Assembly: GCF_016802725.1 (NCBI RefSeq)
Contig: NC_052670.1
Location: 10,684,141-10,748,140, forward strand
Reading direction: 5' to 3'
Origin: Solenopsis invicta
Taxonomy: Eukaryota; Arthropoda; Insecta; Hymenoptera; Formicidae
DNA: 64,000 bases
The position numbers and the translations under genes are program-made. Below are positions 38,272 to 48,070 of the stretch, one piece after another (position 1 is the stretch's first letter; each line of letters opens with the position of its first letter). The notes beneath the pieces are model-generated. The model made no database searches and had not been told where the DNA came from. It saw only the letters and a program-made list of their open reading frames with translations.

Positions 38272-40748
38272 TAATATTATCATTAATGTATATAAGTGGA
38301 AAACTAACTCGAAATCTTCTTTAGTCGGTATATTTTCTAGCTGCTTCCTCATGTTATTCAATTCCCTAAAACGTATAACACATTTATTTTTATTTCTTAA
38401 AAATAGTCTACTATGTATTCAATAATATCTACACATTCATTGTATGTATGTATAAAATATGCAATATTTATGTAATTTATAGAATTACTAAATTTGTGGT
38501 TTTTTGGCTATGGTACATGTCAAATTCTTCAGTGATGTACTACAATTATAAAACTGTCATCATTACTCTAAATAACCCAGATATCAATCATATAACTTGA
38601 ATTAATTTCCCACCTAACACAAAAATAAAAGTTGTCAAATAGTCAACTATTATAATTAATTTAAAGATAGCTACCATTACGACTCCTAATCGTCATCTTA
38701 CCATTAAACGAAAATAGATTAAAATAGATTCAAATTTTTAGAAGTACGTATTATACTCGTAAACATTGAAATGAATCCACTTCAATGCCCAATACTTTTG
38801 CATCTATTTACAGGAACTGAACAAAGCATATTTTTACGATTTTTAATCCGGAAATAAATTCAATTTTAAAAAGTGGATCGTGAATAAACCTCAATTTAAA
38901 ATTCTAAATAGGAAATGTAGTTTTTCAATCCAATTGAATTACAAAAGTTTTTTCCGTGTGCACGTGTGAAATATTATTTACATATAAACATATACAAAGG
39001 CATTTGGGCATTGAAATGGATTTATTTCAATATGAATGCATACTTTTAAAAATTTGAATCCATTTTAATACATTTTCGTTTATTGGGTAGAGATAGATAT
39101 ATGTTTTTAGGTTAATATAAAGAAGAAACATTAAAACTGAAGTATTTTGTAACTTCTAGAATGAATTTACTCACTATGATATTTGTCACTTCAATTTTAA
39201 GTTATGTAATGTTACGCACAAACAACACAGAAAAACTATAAACGGCACATAACTATTACATTAAAACATGTAACAATTGAAACTTTCAATATTATTTTAC
39301 TCCCACTCTAATTGTTTTATAAACACCAATAACATTTATAAATGTTTATTTCGTTTACCAGATTAGTTAATTTCAGTTCATTTGGTCAAAAAATGAGTGA
39401 AAGTCATAACTAATGTACTAAAGTAACTAAAGTCTATAAGACTATTAAACTGCGTTAATGTTTTTAAATCTGTAGTCTTACATTTCAGAAAGAATTCGAC
39501 ATTTTTATAAATAAATAGAAAAATTATCACATACCCCATTATAACATTCACACTACCCAATACTTTTGCATGCAATGTATTACATGCTCACGCTGTGATG
39601 CATGCTCATGTTGTGTTGTTCTAATATCTTCATAATTATTTCTTGAAGGAAAGCTATATCCGTTCAATCTAGGATGTTGTTTATAACGATAATTTTCCAT
39701 AACAGCTTCAGAGTATCCTTCAGTGCTTTCGCTTGTTTGTGGCATTTGTTGTAGACTTTGCAAATGCAATAGTGGATTTAATGTTCCAGAATTATTTGGA
39801 GGCACATTTTCATCTTGTAACATCTCAGTAACAGTGGACGATCTGATGCTTTCGAGTTGCTCTGTAATAAGAACGCAATGTACTCAAGTTACTAAAGATT
39901 TTTATAATTATAATATTAAACTATTTCAGAGACGTTTTTGTTGACTGCAAATATTTCACTTCAAAAATACTTCTTCTTCCACAAGTTAAATTGTGAAATA
40001 AATAAAAATTTTAAAATTAGTTTTATAGTGTATTAATATTCCATTAAGCCTTCTTTCACGTACATTACATTCCATTTTCACGAATTTGATTTTAATTGTA
40101 TTTCAAATTTTAAATACATTATTCCTCAGTCAAGTTAATCAGTTTACAAAATACATTTCTTTAACGAGGCTTTTCGTATGGAAGATCAAGACTTATGAAA
40201 AATAAAGTATAGAAGATTCTGTTTCATTTGATTTACTAATCAAATTGAGGTATTTTTATGTTAAATCATTGCAGACATATTATACGAGTATCTTACATGT
40301 TCAATATTAAGTGACATACCAGGAACACGCGTAACAGAAGATCCCGGCATCAGTTGCGTGTAACTGCGGTCAATCTCCTAACTTCGAATAATTGCAATAG
40401 AAGCGTTGCGAATATCATCCATATCTTTGTCAAGATTAATTAATGTCTCTGAGTTTTTCTTCTTTAACGGCTGTGGTGCTTCATCCTGACTAGACGCATA
40501 TCTTTTTGGTTTTGTTATATGCCTCGTAGGACGTTGAGAGTTTCTAAAATTCAATATTTTCATTGTTCTATTATCATAAATTCTTTAATTACTCTGTTTT
40601 TAATATCTATATGATTTTTCAGAATATATTAATAAAAGATAGTTCATAATATCGACTGCAGTACTTACCGATTTAAGCCAAATTTCTTTATATTAGCAAC
40701 TCTAGCCTTAAGAAATGCTTGTTTCCGACGTATGTGTTGATTATTCAT
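36068..40748 (-). CDS. DUF4806-like protein, partner gene of the Tnp2-like transposase (copy 1)
   Basis: Eight exons on the minus strand, all with GT-AG borders and matching phase: 40748-40669, 40543-40320, 39861-39564, 38365-38309, 37655-37608, 37005-36867, 36660-36498, 36309-36068. The N-terminus is basic (MNNQHIRRKQAFLKARVANI; then RHITKPKRY), the middle is low-complexity, two small exons repeat an LxxxIxxxPTKxDF unit, and the C-terminal part has VTYLKFLGGQTLEESVKF and QFYDAIKEAIRFAK, which resemble the DUF4806 family. A very charged Arg/Glu tail ends at 36,068. One TAG codon in exon 2 (40,378-40,380) interrupts the frame; without it the protein would be about 415 aa. The gene follows the 727-aa transposase on the same strand, now separated by a Harbinger element. 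Function is unknown; DNA binding is inferred from the basic N-terminus and from the TNPA partner of plant En/Spm. Confidence 0.7.
38219..38270. repeat. (TA)n microsatellite
   Basis: About 25 TA units inside an intron of the DUF4806-like gene. Confidence 0.95.
38700..39089. repeat. 390-bp element with about 100-bp inverted ends
   Basis: The left end (ACCATTAAACGAAAATAGAT onwards to CATTTCAATGCCCAA-type sequence near 38,790) is matched by the reverse complement of the right end (about 38,995-39,089, finishing CATTTTCGTTTATTGGGT). It is a non-coding MITE-like insertion in an intron of the DUF4806-like gene. Confidence 0.75.
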
Positions 40749-41406
40749 TTTTTATCTATCTTTAAATGTACACAAATAAAAATATTATGAAACTTATAGA
40801 GATTAAATCGCACAAAATTACATTTTAACACTGTAGTAATATTTTTATCACCTTTTTGAATAGCAATTTCTACTGCTCTCATCAACTATCAAATATTTGG
40901 CTGCATACAAATATTACAGATTTTTGAATGGATTATCTCTGCATTTATGAGATATGAAATTTATTTCTGACAGAATCTTGTTATTTCAAAGAAGTTTTTT
41001 AAAATTGCGTACACAGGATGAGTGATATAACATAATTCATAATATCCCTTAAGCTATATCCACACAAACTTGCATAAGCCCATAAGCATATGCATAAGAA
41101 AATGGACCAATCACGCGTTTAATATAAAGAACGCCATATTGCTGCATAGGACGTAAACATAGCGTACGCACATTGTCGAAAAATTTTTACCACCTAGCCG
41201 CATAAGCATATGCATAATAAGGTTAACCAATCACGTGCTTAATATAAAGACTACAAAATTGCTGCACAACACATAAGCAGAACATGTGCATATGCAGAAA
41301 AATTTCATATTGTTGATATATTAATGTAAGTGAGGTTATGTTATAGGACGGCGCTTGATAAATCTTCGTATTACGATCGTATCAAATAAAAAATATTTAT
41401 TTTGTA

Positions 41407-41890
41407 GTGATTTCATCTATTGAAAATACTCTCAAGATGGATTGTGAATTATCCAATGACAAAGAAAACATAAATGAGCAGGATTGTACATACGAATATT
41501 GTGAAGAAGATGCTGATGTTGTTCTAATAGATCTCGTTAAAAACTTTCCCTTTCTTTATGATAAAAGTGCAACAGATTTGAAAAACGCAAAGAAGAAGGA
41601 ACGTACATGGATGGAAATTTCTGAATATTTAAAGTTACCAAGTAATTTTTTATTATTTTTATAAATTATAAATTTTATATTTCATAAGTCATCAACTACA
41701 TATTTTTCTCTTTACTTTTTTTACTTTGCTTTTATTAATATCTTTTTTATTGTTAATTACAGTTACGGATTGTCAAAATAGATGGCAAAGACTTAGAGAA
41801 AAATTTTCTTGCGAAAAGAAAAGAAGAGAACTAGAAATTGATTCATGTCAAGACGGTTCTTGTTGTACAACTGCAGTAGGGTTTGCATAA
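41407..41890 (+). CDS. Harbinger MADF-like DNA-binding protein, two exons
   Basis: Exon 1 begins near 41,407, with a stronger ATG at 41,437 (MDCELSNDKENIN); exon 2 starts after an AG at 41,760. Motifs are LIDLVKNFPFLYDKSA, a RTWMEISEYL segment, and CQNRWQRLREKFSCEKKRRE, the layout of a MADF/Myb-like domain. The second Harbinger protein normally helps the nuclease bind DNA. The frame stops shortly after the domain at 41,888, so the C-terminal part is short or lost. Confidence 0.75.
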
Positions 41891-42360
41891 TTGCATACAA
41901 ATATACAGCAATCTTAGAGCAATTGAATATTTTAAGTGCAAGTGAACATTTTAAGTCAAAATGTTAAGTTTCATTGCATGGACAAAAGCATATAAGACTG
42001 ATAATTTTTTTTTTTTTTTTTAGTTACTACATAATTTTGTCTGCGGATAATATTTAATTTGTTGTTTTTATGCTTTATAAGTTGCTGTGCACTAAAAGAC
42101 TTATGTTAAACGTTTTGTTTATTTGAAGTTTTTTTAGTTTATTTTCTTTTTAATTTTATTTTCTATTACAAATAAAATAAGCATAAAATTTTTGTTTGCT
42201 TGAAAATAAACTTTTATTTATAACTTTAAGACGTATTAACGTGTTCTATGATAACAAATATTATTTTGTTCAAATGTATTAAAATTTTTACATTTCATTA
42301 TAATCAAAACCAAAGTAAAAGTGATATTAATTTATATGCATTGTTGCCACTTGTTTTACA

Positions 42361-43677
42361 TTAATTATATATGTAATTCAGCACATAGATATGTATATTT
42401 TTGTACTTTTGATACAGAAATAAAAAAGTAAAAATAGTACTGGATACAATATTTATTCGATCACATATAGCCATGAGTACTAAGCTAAAAGTCTTCTTAT
42501 AATTAAAATATAAGCTCCCAGATTTTGGTGGTGCTTGTATCTGGATGTGCTTTCCATCCATTGCACCAATTGTGTTTGGAAAATTCCACCGTTGCCAAAA
42601 GCCCGTGCTTATATTTTTCCACTCATTCAATGTTGGTGGATTAAGATATTCAGTACTAAGTACGTTTGAAATTATTTCGCATGTTTCCTTAACTACGGAA
42701 TGAGCAGTTGATAATCCAATGCGATATGCTAATGCTATTGATGTCATTTGGTCACCTGTTGCAAGAAACCTATTTTCAAGAAAAAGGACTTTTTTATTAT
42801 CTATCTATCTATCTATTTATATAAGTACCGTCTTCTGTCTGTCTGTCTGTCTGTCTATCTGACCGCGAACTACTTATTCGTTTTAGTGGACCAAATTTTT
42901 ACTAAAAGTATATAAAATAGGGGTAGAATTTTCCGGGGAGTGCCATGATGTGTATAGTTTTTCGTAACCGATTTTTTGGAAACCGGTTTGGAAATTCTTA
43001 AAATTTCGAGAAATAATAAATATTAATTGACCAATTTTCTTGAAACCAGTGCCAAAATTTTTTTAATTTTTGGAAGATAAGTTCAATTTTTTATTAATGG
43101 ATCAATTTTCTTGAAACCAGTGCTAAAATTGTTCTAATTTTTTGTTGATTTTGATGAAACTGGTACCAAAAGAATTTTATGGGGACGGCTACTATGGGGT
43201 TGGAAATTGGAGGTTTCATGGGGTTCTATTGATGCTCCTAATTAATGAGTGAGGAGGATTTAGGAAGAGGGGAATAGATTTTGAGCACGCGCAAAGCGCG
43301 GGTGAAAAATCTAGTAATTATATATAGAATATCAATAACAAGATTCAGAATTGAATTTATTTATACAATTACCTGAGTGTAATAATCAAACGCTGCTCTG
43401 GAGACAAGGCTCGCCAATTAGATTTTTTTAAATATGATACAATCTTGCTTAATAATAAATTAAAAGTATCTTCATTCATTCGTGTATATTTAAAAAACAT
43501 ATCTGAATCTTGTTTCAATTTTTGAAAGAGGTGGTCAAAATCTCCTTGATAAAATCTTAATGTATTAATTGGACGACACCACCATCTTCTCTTATGTTTT
43601 TTTAATAGACGATATCGACGACGTCTGTATAACATATAACTCAAACATGACAAAGCACATAATTCTTCAGCTTCCAT
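42361..43677 (-). pseudogene. Harbinger DDE transposase, C-terminally truncated
   Basis: Exon 1 is 43677-43373 (MEAEELCALSCLSYML; ends RLIITLR) and exon 2 starts at 42,769 (FLATGDQMTSIALAYRIGLS). Together they give the helical N-terminal domain (residues 1-100), the HTH-like segment and the first catalytic aspartate in NTIGAMDGKHIQIQAP. After LVLMAICD the sequence departs from the family and stops, so the second Asp and the Glu of the DDE triad are missing. The intron between the exons carries a 515-bp Helitron. Compare HARBI1-type proteins of about 350 aa; this one has about 230. Confidence 0.88.
42800..43314 (+). mobile_element. Non-autonomous Helitron
   Basis: Starts TCTATCTATCTATC, ends GCGCAAAGCGCGGGTGAAAAATCTAG, and sits between an A and a T as Helitrons do. 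The 3' hairpin (CGCGC, AAA loop, GCGCG) lies about ten bases before the terminal CTAG. The 5' part has TCTGTCTGTC repeats and two related blocks with TTTCTTGAAACCAGTGC. No Rep/helicase gene is present. It lies inside the intron of the Harbinger transposase. Confidence 0.9.
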
Positions 43678-44039
43678 ATTTCAATTTTTAGATTTTTCAG
43701 AGGATATGTCGAGTAACACGGATTGCACAATATAATATTACAAATCCACGGAATATATATATGTCAATTTGATAATATTTATTCTACAATGACGATTGAA
43801 CGTTTTTTTACGACACTGCATATGCGTACACATATAAAGATACATTTGTGTAGCACTTTTCTTATTAGATATGATTGGTTCATTTCTTTATGCATATGGT
43901 TATGCAGCTATGCAAACTTCGTCTGAATTGATCCTTATTATGCTTATGATTGTGCATATGCTTATGGGCTTATGCAAGTTTGTGTGGATATAGCTTTATT
44001 GCACATAAAATACATAGTGTAGCATAAACATACTAATAA

Positions 44040-44185
44040 GGGCCTATCCACACAAACTTGCATAGTTGCATAACCATATGCATAAAAGGAAATAGATTGG
44101 CAAATGCATAAAGAAATAGATCCAATCAATTTCCTTATGTATATATAATAGTTACGTAGCTATGCAAGTTTATCTGGATAAGCCC
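44040..44185. mobile_element. MITE related to the neighbouring Harbinger
   Basis: 146 bp with ends GGGCCTATCCACACAAACTT and its near complement, sharing CCACACAAACTTGCATA with the Harbinger ends 45 bp away. No convincing target duplication remains (TAA left, ATT right). Confidence 0.8.
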
Positions 44186-44603
44186 ATTAGAATCTTGTGT
44201 AAATCAAATATAGTGACTTAATGTATACTAGATGCTCATTGGTCCAGTGGTCTTATATTTTGGTTTATACATTTCATGTGCAATAGGCCATACATTTAAC
44301 CAATACATAGACGTATCTTACCCTTATTTAATTTTAATTATATTAAATTTGTCATATAATTCTTGTGCTAATAAAAAATATATAATGCAGAAGGAAAAAT
44401 GCAAAAGTGGAACAAGTACAATTTTACGAATAATGTTACAAGATACATACAAGTTTTATGTACAATTAGAGTTATTTTCAGGAAACATTCATTCATTACT
44501 TTTGTTTAATATTAAGTTGTGCATGTATTTATGTTTTTGCTCTTTTACTTCCGATTATCCCTTTTAGTGTTTTCTTGTTACTGTAGATGTATTATAATAG
44601 TTT

Positions 44604-46787
44604 CTATAAAAGAACTGATACGATGTATTCCCCATCAACTGGCTTATCTGTTTCGGAATCACTGCTAGAATCAGAGCCTTCGTCATCAATGACTTTCCAA
44701 GATAACATCATGTAACATTTTGCTTGCACTTCAGTAATAGATATCACATAAAGATCGCTTGATAATGCAGAACATTTGTAAATATCTAATGATGATGATA
44801 AAATGCCAACATCATAAAAATCTTCCACAATTTCGAATTTCTTTATCACAAAATGGTATGTTTCATTTATTTCTAGTATGTTTTCAATTACACATACTAA
44901 AGAATCTTTTAAAATACAACATTTGTCGCCAAGTGAAGTAACATTAAAAAACATACTTTCGATTTGTATTTTTGTGTACTGTCGACAATGTGTAGGTAAA
45001 AGTTCTAATGGAAGAGGACCTTCGCTATGCCTATCAAACACTTGTGTAACTGTTACATTGGTGGACGTGGAACAAAGCTCTTTCTTACGATTATTTATTT
45101 CTGCCTGTCTGAGGGCAAATTGCTGTAAAGCCTGATGGGGTTTTCTATACGAGCGTCTAAAAAATTGCATATTATTTTCATATTTAAAAGCGGAAAAACT
45201 GTCTAACGGACCAAAGCGTTTTACATCTGTCACCAGGTGTAGTAAAGCATGCACATTATAAGACATAAAAGTAAGTTTATAGAAAAATTGGCATTTTTCA
45301 ATAAATTTTTTAAGTGCTACTTCTGCACGTTGTAATAAAGACATATTCGAAAATGTGTTACTGCAAAGCATACGAATTGCTGAATGTAGAAATAAGAAAT
45401 GAGTATACGTTTGCTTTTCCATAATACCAAGCATTACTACAGGTCCAGTATATAAAATGAATTGTCGTCCCTCTGTGGCTTTATAATCTGAATAATCGCT
45501 CAATGACCTGGGTTTTCTGGCAAAGTCCCGTGGACAATAATGGGAAAGAAGTTCAAGCCGTTTTGATACTACGTCTATGTTTCGACCTGATAATTTTGCT
45601 TTTTTACCATATTTTCCTGTAATCCACGCGGTTAATAATTTTTTCACAACTCCTATACACACTAAGTGCATATAGTCTACGGGAACTTGTGTCACCATTT
45701 CCATAGGTAATCGGGATAAAGGACTTGTCCCTTTATGATGATCGCGGTCTGTTATCCGAATATACTCCTCATCTGTTCTTAAACGATGATTTGTACCTAA
45801 AAAGATCATTCGTTGTTCATATCGTACACCGACAACTTTACATTTTCCGCATGCATGACTCAATGTATGCCCATAATGATTCAATAACCAAGAACGAGCT
45901 GGAGCATCTGCGATGAATGCTCTTAGTGTAATGGGGATTTGTTGATAATTAAATATTATACTGCCTCTTTCAAGAACTTGCAATACATCAGTTACAAATT
46001 CATCCATAAATAAATTAATGTCACCTGGCTTTTTTTTCCCTATATAGATACCTACTACTTCAGGTTTGCTGTAACTTATATTACTTATTGAAATTTGGAT
46101 AGGCCAAATTTGCATTGTCCCACATTTGTTTACCTTTGCGCCATCGGTACTCCAGTCTATTTCAAGAACGGAAGGAATTTGATTCGGTGAAGTTTTCTTG
46201 AGAATGTTATTAATGCTTGTTTCGAAACCAATATGAAGATATTGTCCTGGATATATTGAACGAACTGCAGTTTTGTCACGCGGCGTGTTAAGTAATGATC
46301 TTGTATCTTTTGGTAGAAACGTATGACATTTATGTGATCGTAATATATTTAAAATTATATTTCCTTGTGAATGAGTCAAATTACATTTTATAAACGCTGA
46401 CGCTAAAGATTTTTGAAATACCCTATTTACAGTGTACAAAAATACATCATTATTACTGATTGTACTACTACAATTATTGTCTACGATTGGTACGTCATTG
46501 ACTTCAAGATTTTGCTCACTTTCGACATGCGTTAAGTCATCAGAAACGTTTTCATTCATATTTAACTCGACAGAAGATATTGTCTCATTATTAGTTTCAT
46601 TATTACTAGCAAGACTATTTCCGTCTGTTATGTCTACCAACGACATTAATTGTTGTCTGGAATTACGCTGCTGTTCATCGTTACATCTTGTTTGATAAAA
46701 TCGCCTCATTTGTAACAGAATCCTCGCTCGCCTCTTTGATTCTAATTGCAAAATAGGCTTACGGCGTCTACTTTGAAATGAATTCAT
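44604..46787 (-). CDS. Tnp2-like (En/Spm-CACTA type) transposase, intact, copy 1
   Basis: One exon, 727 aa, start at 46,787. The N-terminus (about 1-45) is basic with RRRKPILQLESKRRARILLQ. The core resembles the plant TNP2/Transposase_21 family: STDGAKVNKCGTMQIWPIQI (about 210-230; likely first catalytic Asp), IADAPARSWLLNHYGH (about 290; likely second Asp), CGKCKVVGVRY (zinc-like CxxC), then VDYMHLVCIGVVKKLLTAW, YTGPVVML and NVHALLHLVTDVKRFGPLDS, which recalls DUF4218. The C-terminus is acidic and Ser-rich. It is uninterrupted although two other copies in the window are broken, so it may be recent or under selection. Downstream on the same strand lies the DUF4806-like gene. Family placement is by eye; it could also be an insect-specific relative. 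Confidence 0.8.
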   Translation of the reverse strand: MNSFQSRRRKPILQLESKRRARILLQMRRFYQTRCNDEQQRNSRQQLMSLVDITDGNSLASNNETNNETISSVELNMNENVSDDLTHVESEQNLEVNDVPIVDNNCSSTISNNDVFLYTVNRVFQKSLASAFIKCNLTHSQGNIILNILRSHKCHTFLPKDTRSLLNTPRDKTAVRSIYPGQYLHIGFETSINNILKKTSPNQIPSVLEIDWSTDGAKVNKCGTMQIWPIQISISNISYSKPEVVGIYIGKKKPGDINLFMDEFVTDVLQVLERGSIIFNYQQIPITLRAFIADAPARSWLLNHYGHTLSHACGKCKVVGVRYEQRMIFLGTNHRLRTDEEYIRITDRDHHKGTSPLSRLPMEMVTQVPVDYMHLVCIGVVKKLLTAWITGKYGKKAKLSGRNIDVVSKRLELLSHYCPRDFARKPRSLSDYSDYKATEGRQFILYTGPVVMLGIMEKQTYTHFLFLHSAIRMLCSNTFSNMSLLQRAEVALKKFIEKCQFFYKLTFMSYNVHALLHLVTDVKRFGPLDSFSAFKYENNMQFFRRSYRKPHQALQQFALRQAEINNRKKELCSTSTNVTVTQVFDRHSEGPLPLELLPTHCRQYTKIQIESMFFNVTSLGDKCCILKDSLVCVIENILEINETYHFVIKKFEIVEDFYDVGILSSSLDIYKCSALSSDLYVISITEVQAKCYMMLSWKVIDDEGSDSSSDSETDKPVDGEYIVSVLL

Positions 46788-47727
46788 ATTTTTTGTTATA
46801 TTTTAAAAAGTTTACGTTTGATTAATATATATACATATATATAAATATTATCTGCGATTAATAGAACATTAATTGTTATAGTATCTGTGTGCAATAGAAA
46901 ACTTCGATGAAATATTATGAAATATATGATACTAATTGTACCTAACCTCTCACTTTGCAGAAAATTATCACTTAAAAATCTAAATATCTGTACGGCCGTA
47001 TGTATTGATAGGAAGAACGTATGTGTAGTTGAAGTTAAATGTTGTTCAAGTAAGATATATGTTCAAAACTCACTTTTAATATCAACAAAATACATGAATA
47101 TATAGAGACAGCAATACGTGGCAAAATTTTCTAATGCGTATCACATTGCAGTGTGAAGAGCAGGGGAGGACGAGAGACGCTCTGGCTCACCGGTCTCCTA
47201 TGCGCATGCGTTAATCATATATCAGTCAATAGGTTTGTTCGAGTTGCTTGAAATCCCCAAAAATTTTTGCACTCGAGATGAGATCAATATATATATTCGA
47301 TCGTAAGAAAGAGAGAGACGACAAAAAAATTAATTCAAAAAGGACAGCAACAGGCCTAATGAGCGCTGTTATTAGTATATTCTTTTAGCTTTAAAGATCT
47401 GATTGGATGATCTAGAAGAATACCTCGCATGTTGAATCTGCTGAACCCCCCCCCCCAATCGTATAATAGGTCAACGATTTTTAATAAATATCTCGTCGCT
47501 GCATGGTATTATAAATATAAATAATTGAGAATACCACTGATATCTCATTGGTGCTGTTATAATAGATAATAATTGAGAATGTTACTAATTTTAATTACAT
47601 AAACATGTAAAAATTATTATAGTTTATAATTATCGAGATATATAAAAAAAAATTAATTTACTCCTGTTTATTTATAACATTGCACACGCTCGCGCAAACA
47701 CACACAAATGGATTATTTTCGACATTT
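46788..47727. other. Spacer between the two head-to-head transposase copies
   Basis: No gene. An 11-base C run lies at 47,446-47,456. A short GC-richer block (about 47,155-47,215) may belong to the upstream end of copy 1. I could not find CACTA-type terminal repeats for either copy. Confidence 0.5.
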
Positions 47728-47824
47728 TGTTAAAAACATTAAATAGATTAATTATATTGTCTTGTAGCCAAATAATTATTTGGCTACAAGACAATATAAA
47801 TTAATATATTTAATGTTTTTAACA
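47728..47824. repeat. 97-bp near-perfect palindrome
   Basis: Arms of 48-49 bases (TGTTAAAAACATTAAATAGA to AGCCAAATAATT, and the complement) with only one or two differences and no loop; the centre is AATT at 47,774-47,777. Confidence 0.9.
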
Positions 47825-47873
47825 AATACACGACAAAAGCACAGCATCATTATCTTTTTTTTATTATCATCAT

Positions 47874-48070
47874 GTTGCTCTTATGTTGTCGAAAACGATT
47901 GATAAAGCAAAATGTTTTCCACAAATAGAAGTCATTTTGTTGGCAACAGAATGAGCAACAGTTGCTCTCCGTTTGCTCTGAATCTGCTGACATAAAATGT
48001 CTCAAATCTGCTCTCATGTTGTTGAATACGTATGACTACGCATTACGTTTTCAGCAAATACACAGCAACT
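47874..48070. repeat. MITE-like repeat, copy 2 (GTTGCTCTTATGTTG ends)
   Basis: Left end GTTGCTCTTATGTTGTCGAAAAC and right end GTTTTCAGCAAATACACAGCAAC are imperfectly inverted. The same family lies at 35,229-35,450. It replaces the N-terminal part of transposase copy 2. Confidence 0.55.

Larger units (their letters stand above)
41052..43995. mobile_element. Harbinger-type DNA transposon
   Basis: A 43-bp inverted repeat with no mismatch (AGCTATATCCACACAAACTT and onward) forms both ends and is flanked by a direct TTA duplication (41,049-41,051 and 43,996-43,998), the typical Harbinger target. Subterminal copies of CATAAGCATATGCATAA follow the left end. The inside holds the two usual genes, a MADF-like DNA-binding protein (plus strand) and a DDE nuclease (minus strand), plus a nested Helitron. 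The nuclease gene is incomplete, so this copy is probably not autonomous, although its ends look usable. Confidence 0.95.

Noticed and set aside
44232..44567. A 111-codon hydrophobic open frame.
   Set aside because: Lies in the spacer of the two-gene unit, with no counterpart in copy 2 and no recognisable family.
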